A stretch of DNA of 64,000 bases from Sacculina carcini. Lineage: Eukaryota; Arthropoda; Thecostraca; Sacculinidae. This document shows positions 10,073-27,446 of the stretch, in pieces. How positions within the stretch are numbered: the first letter of the stretch is position 1; each line of letters opens with the position of its first letter. The DNA lies in assembly GCA_916048095.2 (NCBI GenBank), contig OU696583.1, positions 3,222,501 through 3,286,500 on the forward strand, in the 5' to 3' direction. Under the pieces are notes generated by a model. The model had not been told where the DNA came from. It worked only from the letters and a program-made list of their open reading frames with translations, and searched no databases. The translations under genes were made by a program, and so were the position numbers.

Positions 10073-12985
10073 CCAGAAGTGGTGAGTAATATCTTGTATT
10101 TTGGTGTACGCTCGGCATTGACTGAAAAATCTCAGCAATGCTATTGCGTAAGCCCACACATGACTGACTTATTCGTGAAATTTGCATGCTACATGACGAT
10201 GGACCAGCAAACGCGTCATTGAAGTGAAGACTAGCAGCATGATGATGAACCAAAAATAACATGGAGTTTATAGACTAGAGTATAAAGCAAAGGTCGGCAA
10301 ACTTTTCTTGCTAAGGGTCGGATATCTGAAAAAACTAACTAAACTAGCTAAACTAGCTAAGCTTAACATTTTATGTTAATCAGGGGTGTATTTCGTGCAA
10401 TGAACGAAAAGCAAAAATAACTAACATGTTTATTTACCTGAAATTTATCAAAGAAGCTATGTTCATGCATTCTATCAAACAAACTCAAGTATCATCGGCG
10501 GGCCGTATTAGTCAACGTCGCGGGCCATAGTTTGCCGACCCCTGTTATAGAGTGCACTTCTATAGATGCAACTTCATAATATCTATCAGGACTTATTAAT
10601 ATCACTTGATGTGCAGCACGAAATCCCACAGATTCCACTTGATGTGCAGGATAAATCGCTACGATAAACCAATGACTATAACAATGATCAGTAAACCTGG
10701 CACGAGCTTGAATTGAAAACGTGCACCATGTGTTGAGAAATAGATGTTCCACATTACCTGGGAACCTGAGTTTATGAAACCACTCATGTGTCCGATGTAG
10801 CGCCCGAACAATATGCTTACCGCCAACAATTTGTTTATAAAGCATTTGTTGAGATAAGCAAAACAGAGCGCATGTGAAATGGAAAAATACCTTGTGATGA
10901 GAGACGTTTGAAATTCTCTAGGAAACTTCCGTCGTTCTTGAACAAATTCTCCGTAGCATTGTTGCTGGAGAAACTTTCATTCTCGCCCGTCGCTCTGTAA
11001 TTAACAATAGCCAGAGGAACAATGTTGACTACCAATGTTGCAGTAGCGGATCCAGAGTGCAATGGGGGGAGGGGAGGGGGGGGCTGAATTATGTATGAGT
11101 GACTAGGTAGCGTGTGATGGTCATGACTTGAGGCATTTTTCAATGACATACACACACATTTACACACACAATAATGTGCGAATATGCTTTGCGATAATGC
11201 TTATATCAACTAATTCTACAAAAAGATATTTGTCTTGACCCCTTTTAGTGAACCTCTTGGTTATAACTTATAACCATCAACTCAACAACATCAACTCCTT
11301 ATAACTTATAAGGAGTTGATGCAAACATTTGGGGGGGGGTTCAGCACCCTGAGCCCCCCTCTGGATCCGCCAGTGCAATGTTGGCGCAACGTATTTTGGC
11401 AGACACTGATATGACACAAGTAGACAATATGACATAGATACACACAAATATACTTTTTCATATGCATAGATATCGTAGTTGAGTATAAGCGAAGCCAATT
11501 GAAAATACTCAAGCGACTCTACGACACATTTCAATTGTTCCTGTAGGTTTTTGGTAGATATTCATATTGTGTTCAGTGTGCATTTGGTCAGGGCCGTTGC
11601 GAGGAATTATGCCCCCCCCCGAAGGCAACACTTGGGGCCCCATTACAAATATAGCACTAAATAATGAATATATTTATTAGACCTAATCACATAATACAAG
11701 CTCAGGTGAAAACATTTGAGCAAAAAGGTAAAGGCTATACATAATAAGTATGATAAATTTTAATATCATACGTGAAGCAACGGGGCCCCTCAACATTCGG
11801 TGCCCCCGGGCCGGGGGGTACGGGGGGCGGTTGCTACGGCTCTGTATTCGGTTCTACGTCAACATCATCAGGAAATAACTCACTGTTTGTGTTCTCGCGG
11901 AGTATCGGTCGAATCGGGCGTGGGAATTCTCTCCGACACCGGCTCATCAGCGTCACGTGTCGACACACTGTCACCTGTTGAGAATGGCTGCACCCGGGTG
12001 CGATATTTCTCACATTTGGCAGCCAATAGAAGCTCCTGGTGGCGCATTTCAGAGTGACGTCGGGCCCATGACTCTGCCTGGCGCGAGAATAGGCGGAAAC
12101 ATATTGTCCGGTGTAATACATCTTTGGTTTCATTATAGCAGTGGTGGCCAATCTTTTTCAGCTTGATGCCCAGTTTAGCATGCCACATTAACAATGTTGT
12201 CCCTTTCACAAAATGTTGTCAACATTGATATCTTTCCTCTTCATGACCCCCTAATAATTGCTAGATAACTTCATTTACCCCCAGGGACAACCCCGTGTTG
12301 CCAAGGTTGGGAACCAATTATGTACACTGGTTGTACGCGTCAATGTTTTATCATTTGACTAGAAGCATAAGTCAGATTGAATAAAGACGAAAGATGATGA
12401 AAGGTTAATCTGGTCGATGATGGATTTTCTAAAGTGGCGAAACTTAGAAGATTTTGGGTGCAAAAAAAGTTGACTTACAGCTTTATGAATGGTTTCCATT
12501 GTTGCCACGTAGAACAGTTGCAGTCGCCGCAAATACAGTCCTACCTCCACTGCTGTGCACGAGCAAATGCAACGCAGTGGGCCTCCGTGGAGCCTCGCCT
12601 TCACACGCAACAAGTCACGCGATTCATGCTGCGGTAAGTCTCAACACGGGTTTTTTGTGCAGCCTTGTGTGCATGTGTAGGTGTGTATGTGTATGTACAG
12701 TTGAGCAAACCGAGGAAAACGTCAAACACAAAACGTGCATGTATTATTTCTTGCGCCCGACGTACAACGCTATGGAAACCCACAAGCACCGTTCACTAAA
12801 TAGACAACCAGGGAGGAAAAGACGTGGAAGATGACAATTATAAGACGACATGACGTCGTGTGAAGACAGTCTAGAAGTTAAATGAAGAACGCACTTGAAC
12901 AAATAACACGCCTTTGATGTTTTACCGGTATCTGATTCAGCGCACGCATGATGTAGTTATTACGAATGCCTGGCCGCGATGCTTC
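10073..12985 (-). CDS. Unrecognised multi-exon gene with an NDGSFLENF motif
   Basis: Exons in transcript order: 12985-12926 (EASRPGIRNNYIMRALNQIP, phase 0 to 0); 12544-12479 (VGLYLRRLQLFYV, TMETIHKA; donor GCT|GTAAGT); 12077-11884 (AESWARRHSEMRHQELLLAA, then a Ser/Thr/Asp/Pro-rich part; donor A|GTGAGT, phase 2); 10994-10891 (34 residues ending NDGSFLENFKRLSSQ; phase 2 to 1); 10121-10073 (NAERTPKYKILLTTS; phase 1 to 2). All junctions are phase-compatible; the second exon uses the third of three closely spaced AGs, which is its weakest point. The N-terminal part looks like a long helix. NDGSFLENFKRL resembles NDGSFMDKFMKA of the SUGP1-like gene next door (exon 17647-17523) and the NDGSFLQQF segment I recall in vertebrate SUGP1, so a SUGP1-related or splicing-linked protein is possible. 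A candidate start, MDFDSLI followed by GTTTGT, lies near 13890-13914 but does not match the next phase. More 3' exons are expected. Confidence 0.45.
10288..10544. mobile_element. hAT-like MITE, GGTCGGCAAACT family
   Basis: 257 bp with inverted ends CAAAGGTCGGCAAACTTTTC and TAGTTTGCCGACCCCTG. Flanks GTATAAAG and TTATAGAG agree at 6 of 8 positions. Near the right end GCGGGCCGTATTAG and CGCGGGCC recall the ends of Charlie-type hAT elements. No open frame. Confidence 0.75.
11041..11375. mobile_element. hAT MITE with perfect 8-bp target duplication (CAGTRGCGGATCCAG family)
   Basis: 335 bp, ends CAGTAGCGGATCCAGAG and CTCTGGATCCGCCAGTG. The 8-bp word CAATGTTG is repeated exactly at 11033-11040 and 11376-11383. 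Internal sequence includes G/C-homopolymer tips and ATGCTTATATCAAC, which recurs in the copies at 51553-51797 and 55801-56000. It is inserted between two exons of the minus-strand gene. Confidence 0.9.
11589..11844. mobile_element. hAT MITE, CAGRGCCGTTGCGAGG family copy 1
   Basis: 256 bp, ends CAGGGCCGTTGCGAGG and TTGCTACGGCTCTG, flanked by CATTTGGT and TATTCGGT (6 of 8). The second copy is at 41051-41319 in the opposite orientation with a perfect target duplication. Both carry GGGGCCCC-type and poly-G tips and the internal words AAAAGGTAAAGGCTATACATAA and TGATAAATTTT. It ends 39 bp downstream (gene sense) of the exon 12077-11884. Confidence 0.85.
12139..12312. mobile_element. Decayed hAT-like MITE, CAGTGGTGGCCAA family
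   Basis: Left end CAGTGGTGGCCAATC with following AGCTTGATGCCCAGTTTAGC resembles the element at 14985-15150 (CAGTGGTTCTCAAAC, AGCTTGTTATCCAATTTGGC). The right side keeps only AAGGTTGGGAACC. Target duplication not recovered. Confidence 0.6.
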
Positions 12986-13118
12986 CTAGATGGACGAAAT
13001 ACAAGAGAAAATAAGGTGTTGATCAACACGTTACTCCAAATCGTTGGTGTTGAATGGCTGTAGACATTATTAAACACAATTTGCCGAGGAAAATATGCAA
13101 ATATTGGCAGTACTACTA

Positions 13119-13563
13119 CTCCCATACTCTGTAATAGGGCAATATGTTCACCTCGGCCAGTGTAGTGTCAAAGGCGTACCAAGTGCGAGAGTGCGACTGC
13201 GGTTTGTGGCCAATATGTTCACTTTTCACCATAGCGAAATTTCAGTCGTTTTCAACGCAACGCACGAGTTTCTATACAACAAGTAGCTAGCACCTAACAT
13301 ACTGTGCGGTTATTGACTAGGTTAGGTCAGGTCAGGTTACGTCAAGTGAGATTACTGAGCCTAGCCAATAACCGCACAGTATGTTAGGTGCTAGCTACGT
13401 GTTGTGTATCAACTCTTGTCTTGTGTTGAAATCGACTGGAATTTCGCTATGGAGAAAAGTGAACATATTGGCCACAAGCCGCAGTCGCATTCACCGCACT
13501 TGTTACGCCTTTGACACTACGCTGGCCGAGGTGAACATATTGCTCTATTACAGAGTATGGGAG
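13119..13563. mobile_element. Palindromic element with ~200-bp inverted arms, TA-flanked
   Basis: The left arm starts CTCCCATACTCTGTAATAG and the right arm ends with its reverse complement. Both arms then carry GTGAACATATTGGCC and GCTAGCACCTAACATACTGT in mirror order, around a spacer with GTTAGGTCAGGTCAGGTTA. A TA dinucleotide flanks each end (13117-13118 and 13564-13565), as for Tc1/mariner-type insertions. The RNA would fold into a long hairpin. No open frame of note. It lies upstream of the exon chain 12985-10073. Confidence 0.85.
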
Positions 13564-13565
13564 TA

Positions 13566-14060
13566 TACAAGCGTTTGTGGCTAATATGTTCATAGGGCAA
13601 TATTGTACTAGATCCCAAATATTTCTCATTTTTCGCTAAATTTGTGAATTTCAAATGGGGTTTGCGAAATCTTTTCAAATTTAAATAATTTTAACATCAT
13701 TCGATTGAGCGACATCGAAATCATGGGAAAATGCACACCAAATGTTTTTTGTAGAAAAATGGCCAGAAAATGAGCAACGCTAGTGTTCAACGAAGAACAA
13801 CACAACAATAGGCAACTGGTCTGTTTGTATTGGAGAAAAGAGACGCGGCGTGAACACAAATCAAGATTTATAAAAAATACAAACCTATAAGAGAATCGAA
13901 ATCCATTGAGAGCATGCTATAATTGGACACACATTAAATTGAATTTCCCATTTAATTCGGTGCGAACACAGCATCAACGACCGGAAACCACAAGTGACCG
14001 TTTTGATAATCAGCGTGAAAGGCGACACACTAAAACTTATTCAATGGACAAGTGCGCATA
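13566..14060. other. Interval between the SUGP1-like gene and the next minus-strand gene
   Basis: About 500 bp between the SUGP1-like stop codon and the inverted-repeat element. It must hold the SUGP1-like 3' UTR and perhaps the promoter of the downstream gene. A second copy of the arm word TAATATGTTCATAGGGCAATA at about 13580 shows an extra fragment of the palindromic element. No AATAAA on the minus strand stands out. Confidence 0.4.
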
Positions 14061-20324
<6,264 letters not shown>

Positions 20325-20384
20325 GTCCGACCGCCTCGACGCGACACACAATAAATCACCGGCTGCAGACCGCGCGTCTAACAA

Positions 20385-21420
20385 TTCATAATTATCGAGA
20401 GAAAAATAACATTAGTTCAGATTATTTAGAAAACAGAGCATGTGTTTGGTTAATTGTTTGAAAGTATGAAATAATGAAAATAAATGTCTGCATAATTCTG
20501 AATTAGCATATAAACTCGCGATAACTCACAATCACCAAAATACGACAACCGCTGGTTGTTCGAGTGAATGAAGTTCGATTTGCCAACAGTAGTTATAATA
20601 AACATGCCAAATTGCTAAACAAATATGCCAGGCATTAAAATAATTCTTAAGGCGATTAATGATCCTAGTACTAGATTCCATCTAATCATCATCTCATCTA
20701 GTTTCATTAATGAAATTCAACACATTATTTTACATGTATTTCACTCACTTGATATACACATCATTCATTGACCATTCATTCATTCATCCTAGACTATCAA
20801 CATATTTCCAAACATGATCGCATTTCGTTTGTAGCAATACAAATATTTGAAATACCATTAAAAATGCGTATTTAATTCAATTCATACGTTACACTTTTTT
20901 TTAATACTTGCTCAAGCAGAAGACAATCGTAAACGTGCGAGGCGGGTGTATCAAACCATGGTAATGTGGTAAACAGTAGGTTGTGTATCAGTGTTTGTCA
21001 GTGGTTTTCAGTATGTCATGTATTACGGCTAGCTTTGTATGCGAACGGTATGTTTTTCATAAAGCTTACTCTGCTCAATTTTAATGAGCTTGTGAAGATG
21101 CGTGTGTATATTGACATGTGGAGCGCAGCATGATGAGCAGTAGTGAATGATGCGAGCTACTCGGTAATTGAGCGATCCGCGGGATTTTTGCTAGGCTGCT
21201 TGTCAGAGTAATTGTATGCCAGCTGGCCTTGGTGGTATATAGCATATGTAGCGGGTATTTGTGCTCAATAAACTTCCACCCAACAAAATTGTTTTCAGAT
21301 AAATATGAGGCACAGTTGCAAATTCATCGTATCCTACACTATAACCAAATTAAGAAACCTCACATTCTTTCAATCAGGAATTGGTTCAGTTCAGTGTATT
21401 TGTGGTTGACTTGTCTTTTA
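20385..21420. other. Upstream region of the SUGP1-like gene, no other gene seen
   Basis: AT-rich sequence with ATTCATTCATTC near 20775-20790. Presumably contains the SUGP1-like promoter and 5' UTR; no TATA box at a convincing place. Confidence 0.4.
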
Positions 21421-22169
21421 GGGTGTTTTATTAGTGACATCTGGTGGCAAAACATTGAACTATAAGCTGACAGTTTCTTCCGCCTATAAATTGGCGCAAT
21501 TTGTCGATTTTCGCTCTGTTTGTCAGTTTTTTTATCGTAGAACTTGCAATATCCGCTAGTTTCTATGCACGCGTATTTGTTTTTCGCATGCTGGGAGTTA
21601 TTTGCACTTTTCATGTTTTTCAAGTTTGTTTTGTGGTTTCTGTGAGCCCTTCATTCAGTTGTTCATATTTACCATTTTGTATTGTGTGCTTTAACCAATT
21701 CATGGTGCTTGTTACCTGTGTTTCTGGTGGGGAATATTTTATGTCTTATCGGGTCACGTGGTGGTGGTATCATGCAATCATTGTGAAATGACACCTAGTG
21801 GACGTCCATCAGCCTCCAGATTTATTGTATCTACCTCAGAAATTATGAGCGATACACAAATCGGAGAAGTGTTTAATACAGATGTCTTGTCATCGCAATG
21901 ACCTAACCTAACCTAGTGCAAATAGCCAAACAAATAAAGACAATAAAACCCAAAAACAGAAAAAAACGCACAAATAACCTGCCAAATAACTCCCAACAAA
22001 CAAAAACCTTACATGCGTGCACACAAACGGAGTTTTTAGCACAACGAAAACGGTAATCGAAAACGGACGAAGGGAGCGAAACTCGACATAATGCGCCAAA
22101 TTATAGGCGGAAGAAGTTGCCAGTTTGTAGTACAATTTTTTGCCACCAGATGTCACTAATAAAACACCC
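21421..22169. mobile_element. TA-flanked DNA element with ~110-bp terminal inverted repeats
   Basis: Starts GGGTGTTTTATTAGTGACAT and ends with ATGTCACTAATAAAACACCC, both next to TA (21419-21420 and 22170-22171). The inverted match continues inward through CTGGTGGCAAAA, CTTCCGCCTATAAATTGGCG and beyond, about 110 bp per arm. The centre has no transposase-like frame; it includes GACCTAACCTAACCTAG at about 21899. Likely a mariner-type non-autonomous element. Confidence 0.85.
21899..21915. repeat. Short (CCTAA) telomere-type motif
   Basis: GACCTAACCTAACCTAG contains two and a half copies of CCTAA, the complement of the arthropod telomere unit TTAGG. Related GGTTAGGTTTAGTTAGG occurs near 22278. 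Too short to be a telomeric array. Confidence 0.6.
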
Positions 22170-23651
22170 TAAAAGAGTTCTAGGCTAAATCTGTAAGGAA
22201 TCAAGAACATTAAAAACGCTAATTCATTAAAAACGCTTGAAAAAGGCACAAAAACGTTTCTATATTTTTCATAGATTTTAGGTTAGGTTTAGTTAGGCTA
22301 GGCTAGAACTGAAAGAAATTTGTTAAATCAAATTTTCTAAATCTAATGTTATTGATTCCTGACACCTATAGCTTCAACCCCTGAAAGACGAGTCAACCGT
22401 ATTTGTTATAACACCTGTCATACACGGGTGCGCAGCAGCTACACAGTATTAACTAGCGGACAAAGCTCAAACAGTTATTTGCGGAAACAATAGATTAAGC
22501 AATGTAATGAATTCAAAATTGGTATGAAAAAAATTCGTCGCTATCACTTTTCAAGAAATTCGTAAGGAAGAGTATGATTGCAGAATACTAGGGTCCGAAC
22601 ACACACACAATCACTTGATGAATTGTTCATTATACAGTGTCACATTGTCAGTATACGGTGTCACAGCATGTTGTAATGTCACTGCATGTTATCTATCCAT
22701 GTTGAAAACCATGTACGGCGTGTATTTGTAAATTATCAGTTTCGTATTATTTTTTTTGGTATTCTTATATAATTTTGCATACCCTGTACCAATAGGCAGC
22801 TCGAGGCTACCACAGACCGTCATGGTCTCTTTGTGCCCGGCCACACATTGAACTTAGTATATTGTCAAGGTGTTTTTTAAACTGTGTTCGACCGAATACA
22901 TATTATGATGGTTTGACTGGATACTGAACAGTTAGATTTGAAAAAGCATGGACAAAATCTAATTGTACATACTAGTTATAAACTTATATATAAACAATAA
23001 CTTGGTGGCGAAAGGAGGTTGATGGCGAAATATTCTGCTCTGTGTGAATTCCCATGCACACTGTTCACTGTCCATTGTTTCATGTGCATTTGCTGACTGT
23101 ACCTTGATGTATTCGCCATCTACTGTTTCACAGACCGACCGGTGATAACATTCCTTAATTGTTCCTAGTCTGTGTATGCTTGCTGGTCAGTACAATCGTC
23201 TGCTAAAAGTCTATGAGAAATGTTTCTAACGCCTAAATATCGTCACTATATATGCACTCGCGATACCATACAATATACAACTAACTAGTGATTGGCAGTT
23301 GTTACCATGAGTATGAGTCGAATGAGGGTCAATGTCAGATATCACAACACAGACAAAGTGGGAAATATAGACCGGGATATGAGATTGAAATTGTCGAAAT
23401 TGCAGTATTTGTTTGAAGACACATTGATGCAGGTTGTTGCATTGTCAATAATTCCATCATTTAATCACGTCGTTTGTCGACAGTGCTGTAATATAACTAT
23501 CCGCTTAACGTTTACCATCTGGCTGCGGCATTACAGAATCATGTCATCAATAGTGTGTTGTAAACAAGAACAACGTGAGCAACACAGGAACACCCCAGGT
23601 GCCGTCGCTGGCTTGGACGCTCGTGTCCCGTTGAACTCATGTTTGTTTCAC
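22170..23651. other. Non-coding interval before the SWSAP1-like gene
   Basis: No feature beyond GTTAGGTT-type words near 22285 and a GTGTCAC direct repeat near 22630-22690 (CAGTGTCACATTGTC, ACGGTGTCACAGC). Any first exon or promoter of the SWSAP1-like gene would lie near the end. Confidence 0.4.
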
Positions 23652-25215
23652 ATGCTGCCCCTGCACTTGGGCGTTTCATCGGTCAAGGTGCGACCGGCTC
23701 ATCCGCCACTGTTTCACGGGGCAAATTGTGCTTTTCTCTCGCTGGCGGGCGACTCCCAGCTGTGCTCAGCTCTGCTGTTTCAAGTCAGTACCTGTTTGTG
23801 CTTCTCTGTATGCGTTCATTTCCAGGTATTACTTCTGCTAGTTATCCTTTGATCGTCTGACCTGGAACCAGCGTATTACGCCTTCGGACCGTTACGCCTA
23901 CGCTTCAGTCCCGTCTTTCTCTCTTTGTTGTTAGGTGAGGTAAGATGTGGTTGGGAAGTGGGATCTTGCGCCTAGGGCACATTTGGTTTAGCTTCAGTCC
24001 GGGCTCTTTCTATTTCTTTGTTGGGTTAGCTAATGTTAATTAGATTTGGCTAGCTAGGAAAGAGAAAGAGATCCGTGAGTGAGGCGTGGGCGTAATATCC
24101 TTAGCTCTGTCTGACCATGTTTCTCAGGAAGTGAGCCTGGTACCCTAATTGATTAAGATTCTTTCGGCAGCCTTGATATGGAGCCCGATGACTGGCAACA
24201 CTCGTTATTTTGCCGTTTCTATTCGACATGGGCTGTCTTTATCACTGGCCGTTCGTCGATCATTAATCGTGCTAGCAAACGCCTCGGACAATTTTTGATC
24301 GGCGGCGCGTACTGATTCAGCCGTTATATGTGCACGCCAGGCGGCAGTGACGGCGTGTAGTGCGGGCGGTCACGTGGTCTACTTGTGTCACAGCGCGCCA
24401 CAATGTCTGCCACCACACGTGCATCTCATGCCGGCGCCACAGCCCGTCTGCATGGACCTGGTGCAGTTTGTGTGCGTTTCAATCACAGTCCACCTGTGTG
24501 TGTATATATACATATGTGTACTAGCTCACATAGTGCTATTCCATTTGTATACATCTTATGTGATATTTAATGTCATATGCGAACATACATTCACGTCCAG
24601 TCATTCAAAGCATGATACAGTACCATATACTCGTCGCCGGCCAAGCTTTAGCTTGTGCTTATTCTAGTTAGCGCTCAAACTCCCTCGTTTGTTGGTTATT
24701 GGCGTTGCTGTGTGCTGGGCTGAAAGGTAACAGTGAGCACGTGCGTGGGACGTGTTGACAGTTACCTGCCGACTGTCGACGCAATTATATCGTACTTGTC
24801 GTCCGTTCATCGGTGGAACGAGCCGGTGTCGGCGCTGCTGCTCGATTTGAGCACGCCGCTCGTTCAGGCCGCCACCTATGACCACTGTGCCGCGCGACTG
24901 TGGAAGCTGGAGGCGGTGGCGCGCGAGGCCGCTTTGTTCCTGGCCGAGGCACGAGAGGGCGCCACCGTCACGCTCATTGTGGCCGATTCTTGTGCACCGC
25001 CGCCGACGGCCCGTCAACGTCGACGTGTCGACCGGTGGCCTGTGTTGGTGAGGCGTGGTGCCGCGGAGTTCAACGATAGCGGGGTGGAAGGCGAGGTTGG
25101 CACGTTGGTGTGCACTAGCGGGGAGGACGGCGGTGTCACGGTGCTGCTGCATCTGACACTGTGTGATTCCCTCATCACATTGTCTCATGTCCAGTGTCAC
25201 TCTGGCGCCGCGTGA
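23652..25215 (+). CDS. SWSAP1-like RecA-fold protein, three exons
   Basis: Exons 23652-23783 (donor CAA|GTCAGT, phase 0), 24341-24471 (acceptor CACGCCAG, donor TTTGT|GTGCGT, phase 2) and 24762-25215 (acceptor GTTGACAG, TGA end) give about 238 residues, close to human SWSAP1 (229). SWSAP1 pairs with ZSWIM7/SWS1 and promotes RAD51-dependent homologous recombination in the nucleus. Order of parts fits: a hydrophobic strand and P-loop position (FLSLAGDSQLCSALLFQ), a second strand after the first intron (GGHVVYLC), LPPHVHLMP, MDLVQF then YLPTVDAIISYLSSVH, a Walker-B-like SALLLDLSTPL, a long helix (RLWKLEAVAREAALFLAEAR), the strand VTLIVAD, an Arg-rich break and a final sheet (TVLLHLTLCD). The P-loop lacks the GKT/S lysine, so ATP use is doubtful. 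The start is uncertain; the frame is open upstream and an earlier ATG exists near 23541. Assignment is from remembered family layout, not a search. Confidence 0.55.
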
Positions 25216-25445
25216 CTGGCAAGAAGTCGTAGTGTCGTATTAGTGTGATATTTGTGTGCATTTCCAAATAGTTTATCGTACACTAGTGAACGTTTCAATC
25301 TGTGTTTGTATCTAGTCAATTTATGCGAGAATATTCTCAGTTTACACGCATGAATTTCATCCACATTTGTATGTGAAGTATTGTGTTGTATTGAGCGGAG
25401 TTGAATGCAAACATGCTCGCTATAAATATTCCAGTATTGCTTGGC

Positions 25446-25451
25446 AATAAA
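25446..25451 (+). terminator. Polyadenylation signal AATAAA of the SWSAP1-like gene
   Basis: AATAAA 230 bp after the TGA at 25215, followed by a T/G-rich stretch (GACATTTGTTATTATCGTC). Fits a short 3' UTR. Confidence 0.6.
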
Positions 25452-25459
25452 CACTGGAC

Positions 25460-27255
25460 AGAATGACATTTGTTATTATCGTCCTCTTGAATGCGTGAAA
25501 GAATGTCTATTTCGAATTAGTTTGGCTCTTGTATGTTCAATACTCGTGTATTTGTTTTCTGAATCGATCGTGTGTTGATGGACGATGCGTTATATGGTGA
25601 CGATGACGTTCAATTGAGGTTGAAATTGTCGTTCATCGTGAAAACATGAGCGACTGTTTTTAAACTGCAACGTACCATTATCAAGTGTATAGGCAGTATT
25701 CGTTAAGAGGTTTTTAATTATCTAATTTTTTAAGATATGGACCTTTATTAGGAGAATTCATTACTCAACTTGAGAGCAAAGTTTCATATTGTAGTGTTGA
25801 AAACTTCATGCCTGTGACCAATTTTCACAAATTCCTCACATTTTCTGCAGTCACTTGGACGAGTTGTGAAAATGGGGATATTAATAATGAAATGGAAGTT
25901 GGATTGCAAAAAATGGGATATAAATATGAAAGTAATTATATTTAATTATTGAGAGTGGTAGTAGTTATATGAAAGTGTTTCTTCTAGTGTTTTGAAGTAA
26001 GACTACTTTCTTGAGGAGAATTCATCGTATAAATATATAAATATGAACCAAAAAGGTGGCAGTGATGATGACCTCGATTTTAGTGTCTCTGATGTGGTTT
26101 TCACAAGTTTTGACAAGAAACAATCTGAAGTTGACATATTCGATCGTGGGCACATTTGAACAAGTAGATAATGTGCCCTCTGACACATCGACATATGGGC
26201 GTAGCAATTATTGACGCACGCACGCCTCGTGTTGATTCACCGACATTCTGGGTAGGGCGTAATTAGCAGAGGCCGAACGCGTATCCGCTGACCATCGCTT
26301 GACCACACCTTTTTGCGCAACATCGAGGAACATTAGCCGAGACTCGCGAAGGACGTTCAGTGCGACACGCAGGCGTGCTCTTTCTTCCGCTATCTCTGCC
26401 TCTCGTCCTCAATGTTAACACCTGTCGTATTCCCAGTAGAGCACCGTCCACACATGGTGCTGGTCGAATATTTAGCAGCAGTAGTCAGATCCAGATCGAA
26501 ATGAAATGTCCACACAAGAATTACGTAAGCATAATTTTCTTGTAACACTCGTCCCTGCCTAACAAGTCGGTGGCCTGTGTACGTAATTCGTTTCGAACTC
26601 ATGTTATTCATCTGAGATATGCATGTGTGTACATAAGAACTCCACTCCCCATTGTTTGAGAGCACCGGATATTTCACCTTGGTGTTTTTATTAGTTACGC
26701 GATGAAGCTACGGTTTAGTATATTGATGTGGAAACGTCAATATAAAAAGAACCGTGGCTAGCTACAGTGGAACACAGATATGAGAGACCCGGATTTAAAA
26801 GAATTCCGGTTATTAGAGAGTATTTTTTCAGGTCCGTCTTCTATATTTTACGTGTAATTTTCCCCGAATATAGGTGAACCCCGGATATAAGATACTTTGT
26901 ATCCACACCCGACAACTCTCATATATCCAGGTTACAATGTATATCACAACTTACTTCACCAAGTCCAAAATTGTGCTGAAGCGTTCTCTCGACAAAATTG
27001 CCTGATTTGCAAGACAACAGCAATCGAGTCGCTGAATCAAGCGGGCTAGACAGAGTGGCAGCGTGGATGGCGATGGATCCTGATAGTGGCCCAATGATCT
27101 TGTGAGACGGCGGACGCTCGCAGACGACAGACGGCAGACGCAGCTTGCTCCACTTTCCAGTCCTGACGACGACCTTGTGACGAAACGTGACGGCCACGAG
27201 CGCCAGTGTCGCCCTGCTCAACGCCATCGTCAACTGTGGCTGCTGCCGCCGCTCT
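25460..27255. other. Interval between the SWSAP1-like and cuticle genes
   Basis: Mostly AT-rich. One short plus-strand frame at 26043-26159 reads MNQKGGSDDDLDFSVSDV and stops after 38 residues; AGGAGAATTCAT occurs at about 25750 and again at 26014, so this may be a decayed transposon. A GC-rich patch near 27050-27250 precedes the cuticle-gene TATA box. Nothing else supportable. Confidence 0.4.
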
Positions 27256-27261
27256 ATGTTC

Positions 27262-27267
27262 TATAAA
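27262..27267 (+). promoter_or_regulatory. TATA box of the large cuticle-protein gene
   Basis: TATAAA within TTCTATAAAGCC, 185 bp before the proposed start codon at 27447. Transcription would begin near 27290-27297, giving a 5' UTR of about 150 bases. A GCAGTCAGTCGG word at about 27344 resembles an arthropod initiator but is too far from the TATA box to pair with it. Confidence 0.55.
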
Positions 27268-27446
27268 GCCCGCAGCACAGCGCACATGGACCCAGTGAAC
27301 TTGATCACGTTCTCGAGTGTGGCCGGTCGGTCGTGTCTCGCGGTGCAGTCAGTCGGTACCAGTCTCTCACCTTTCTCGGCGGACATTGAAGCCGGCTGGA
27401 GGACGGCCGTCATAGTCGCCGCGCTATTTTCGCCTCGAGCTCGACC

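Noticed and set aside
10492-10845. 117-codon minus frame MLYKQIVGGKHIVRALHRTH
   Set aside because: Runs into a MITE end, has no matching acceptor, and is not phase-compatible with the flanking exon chain.
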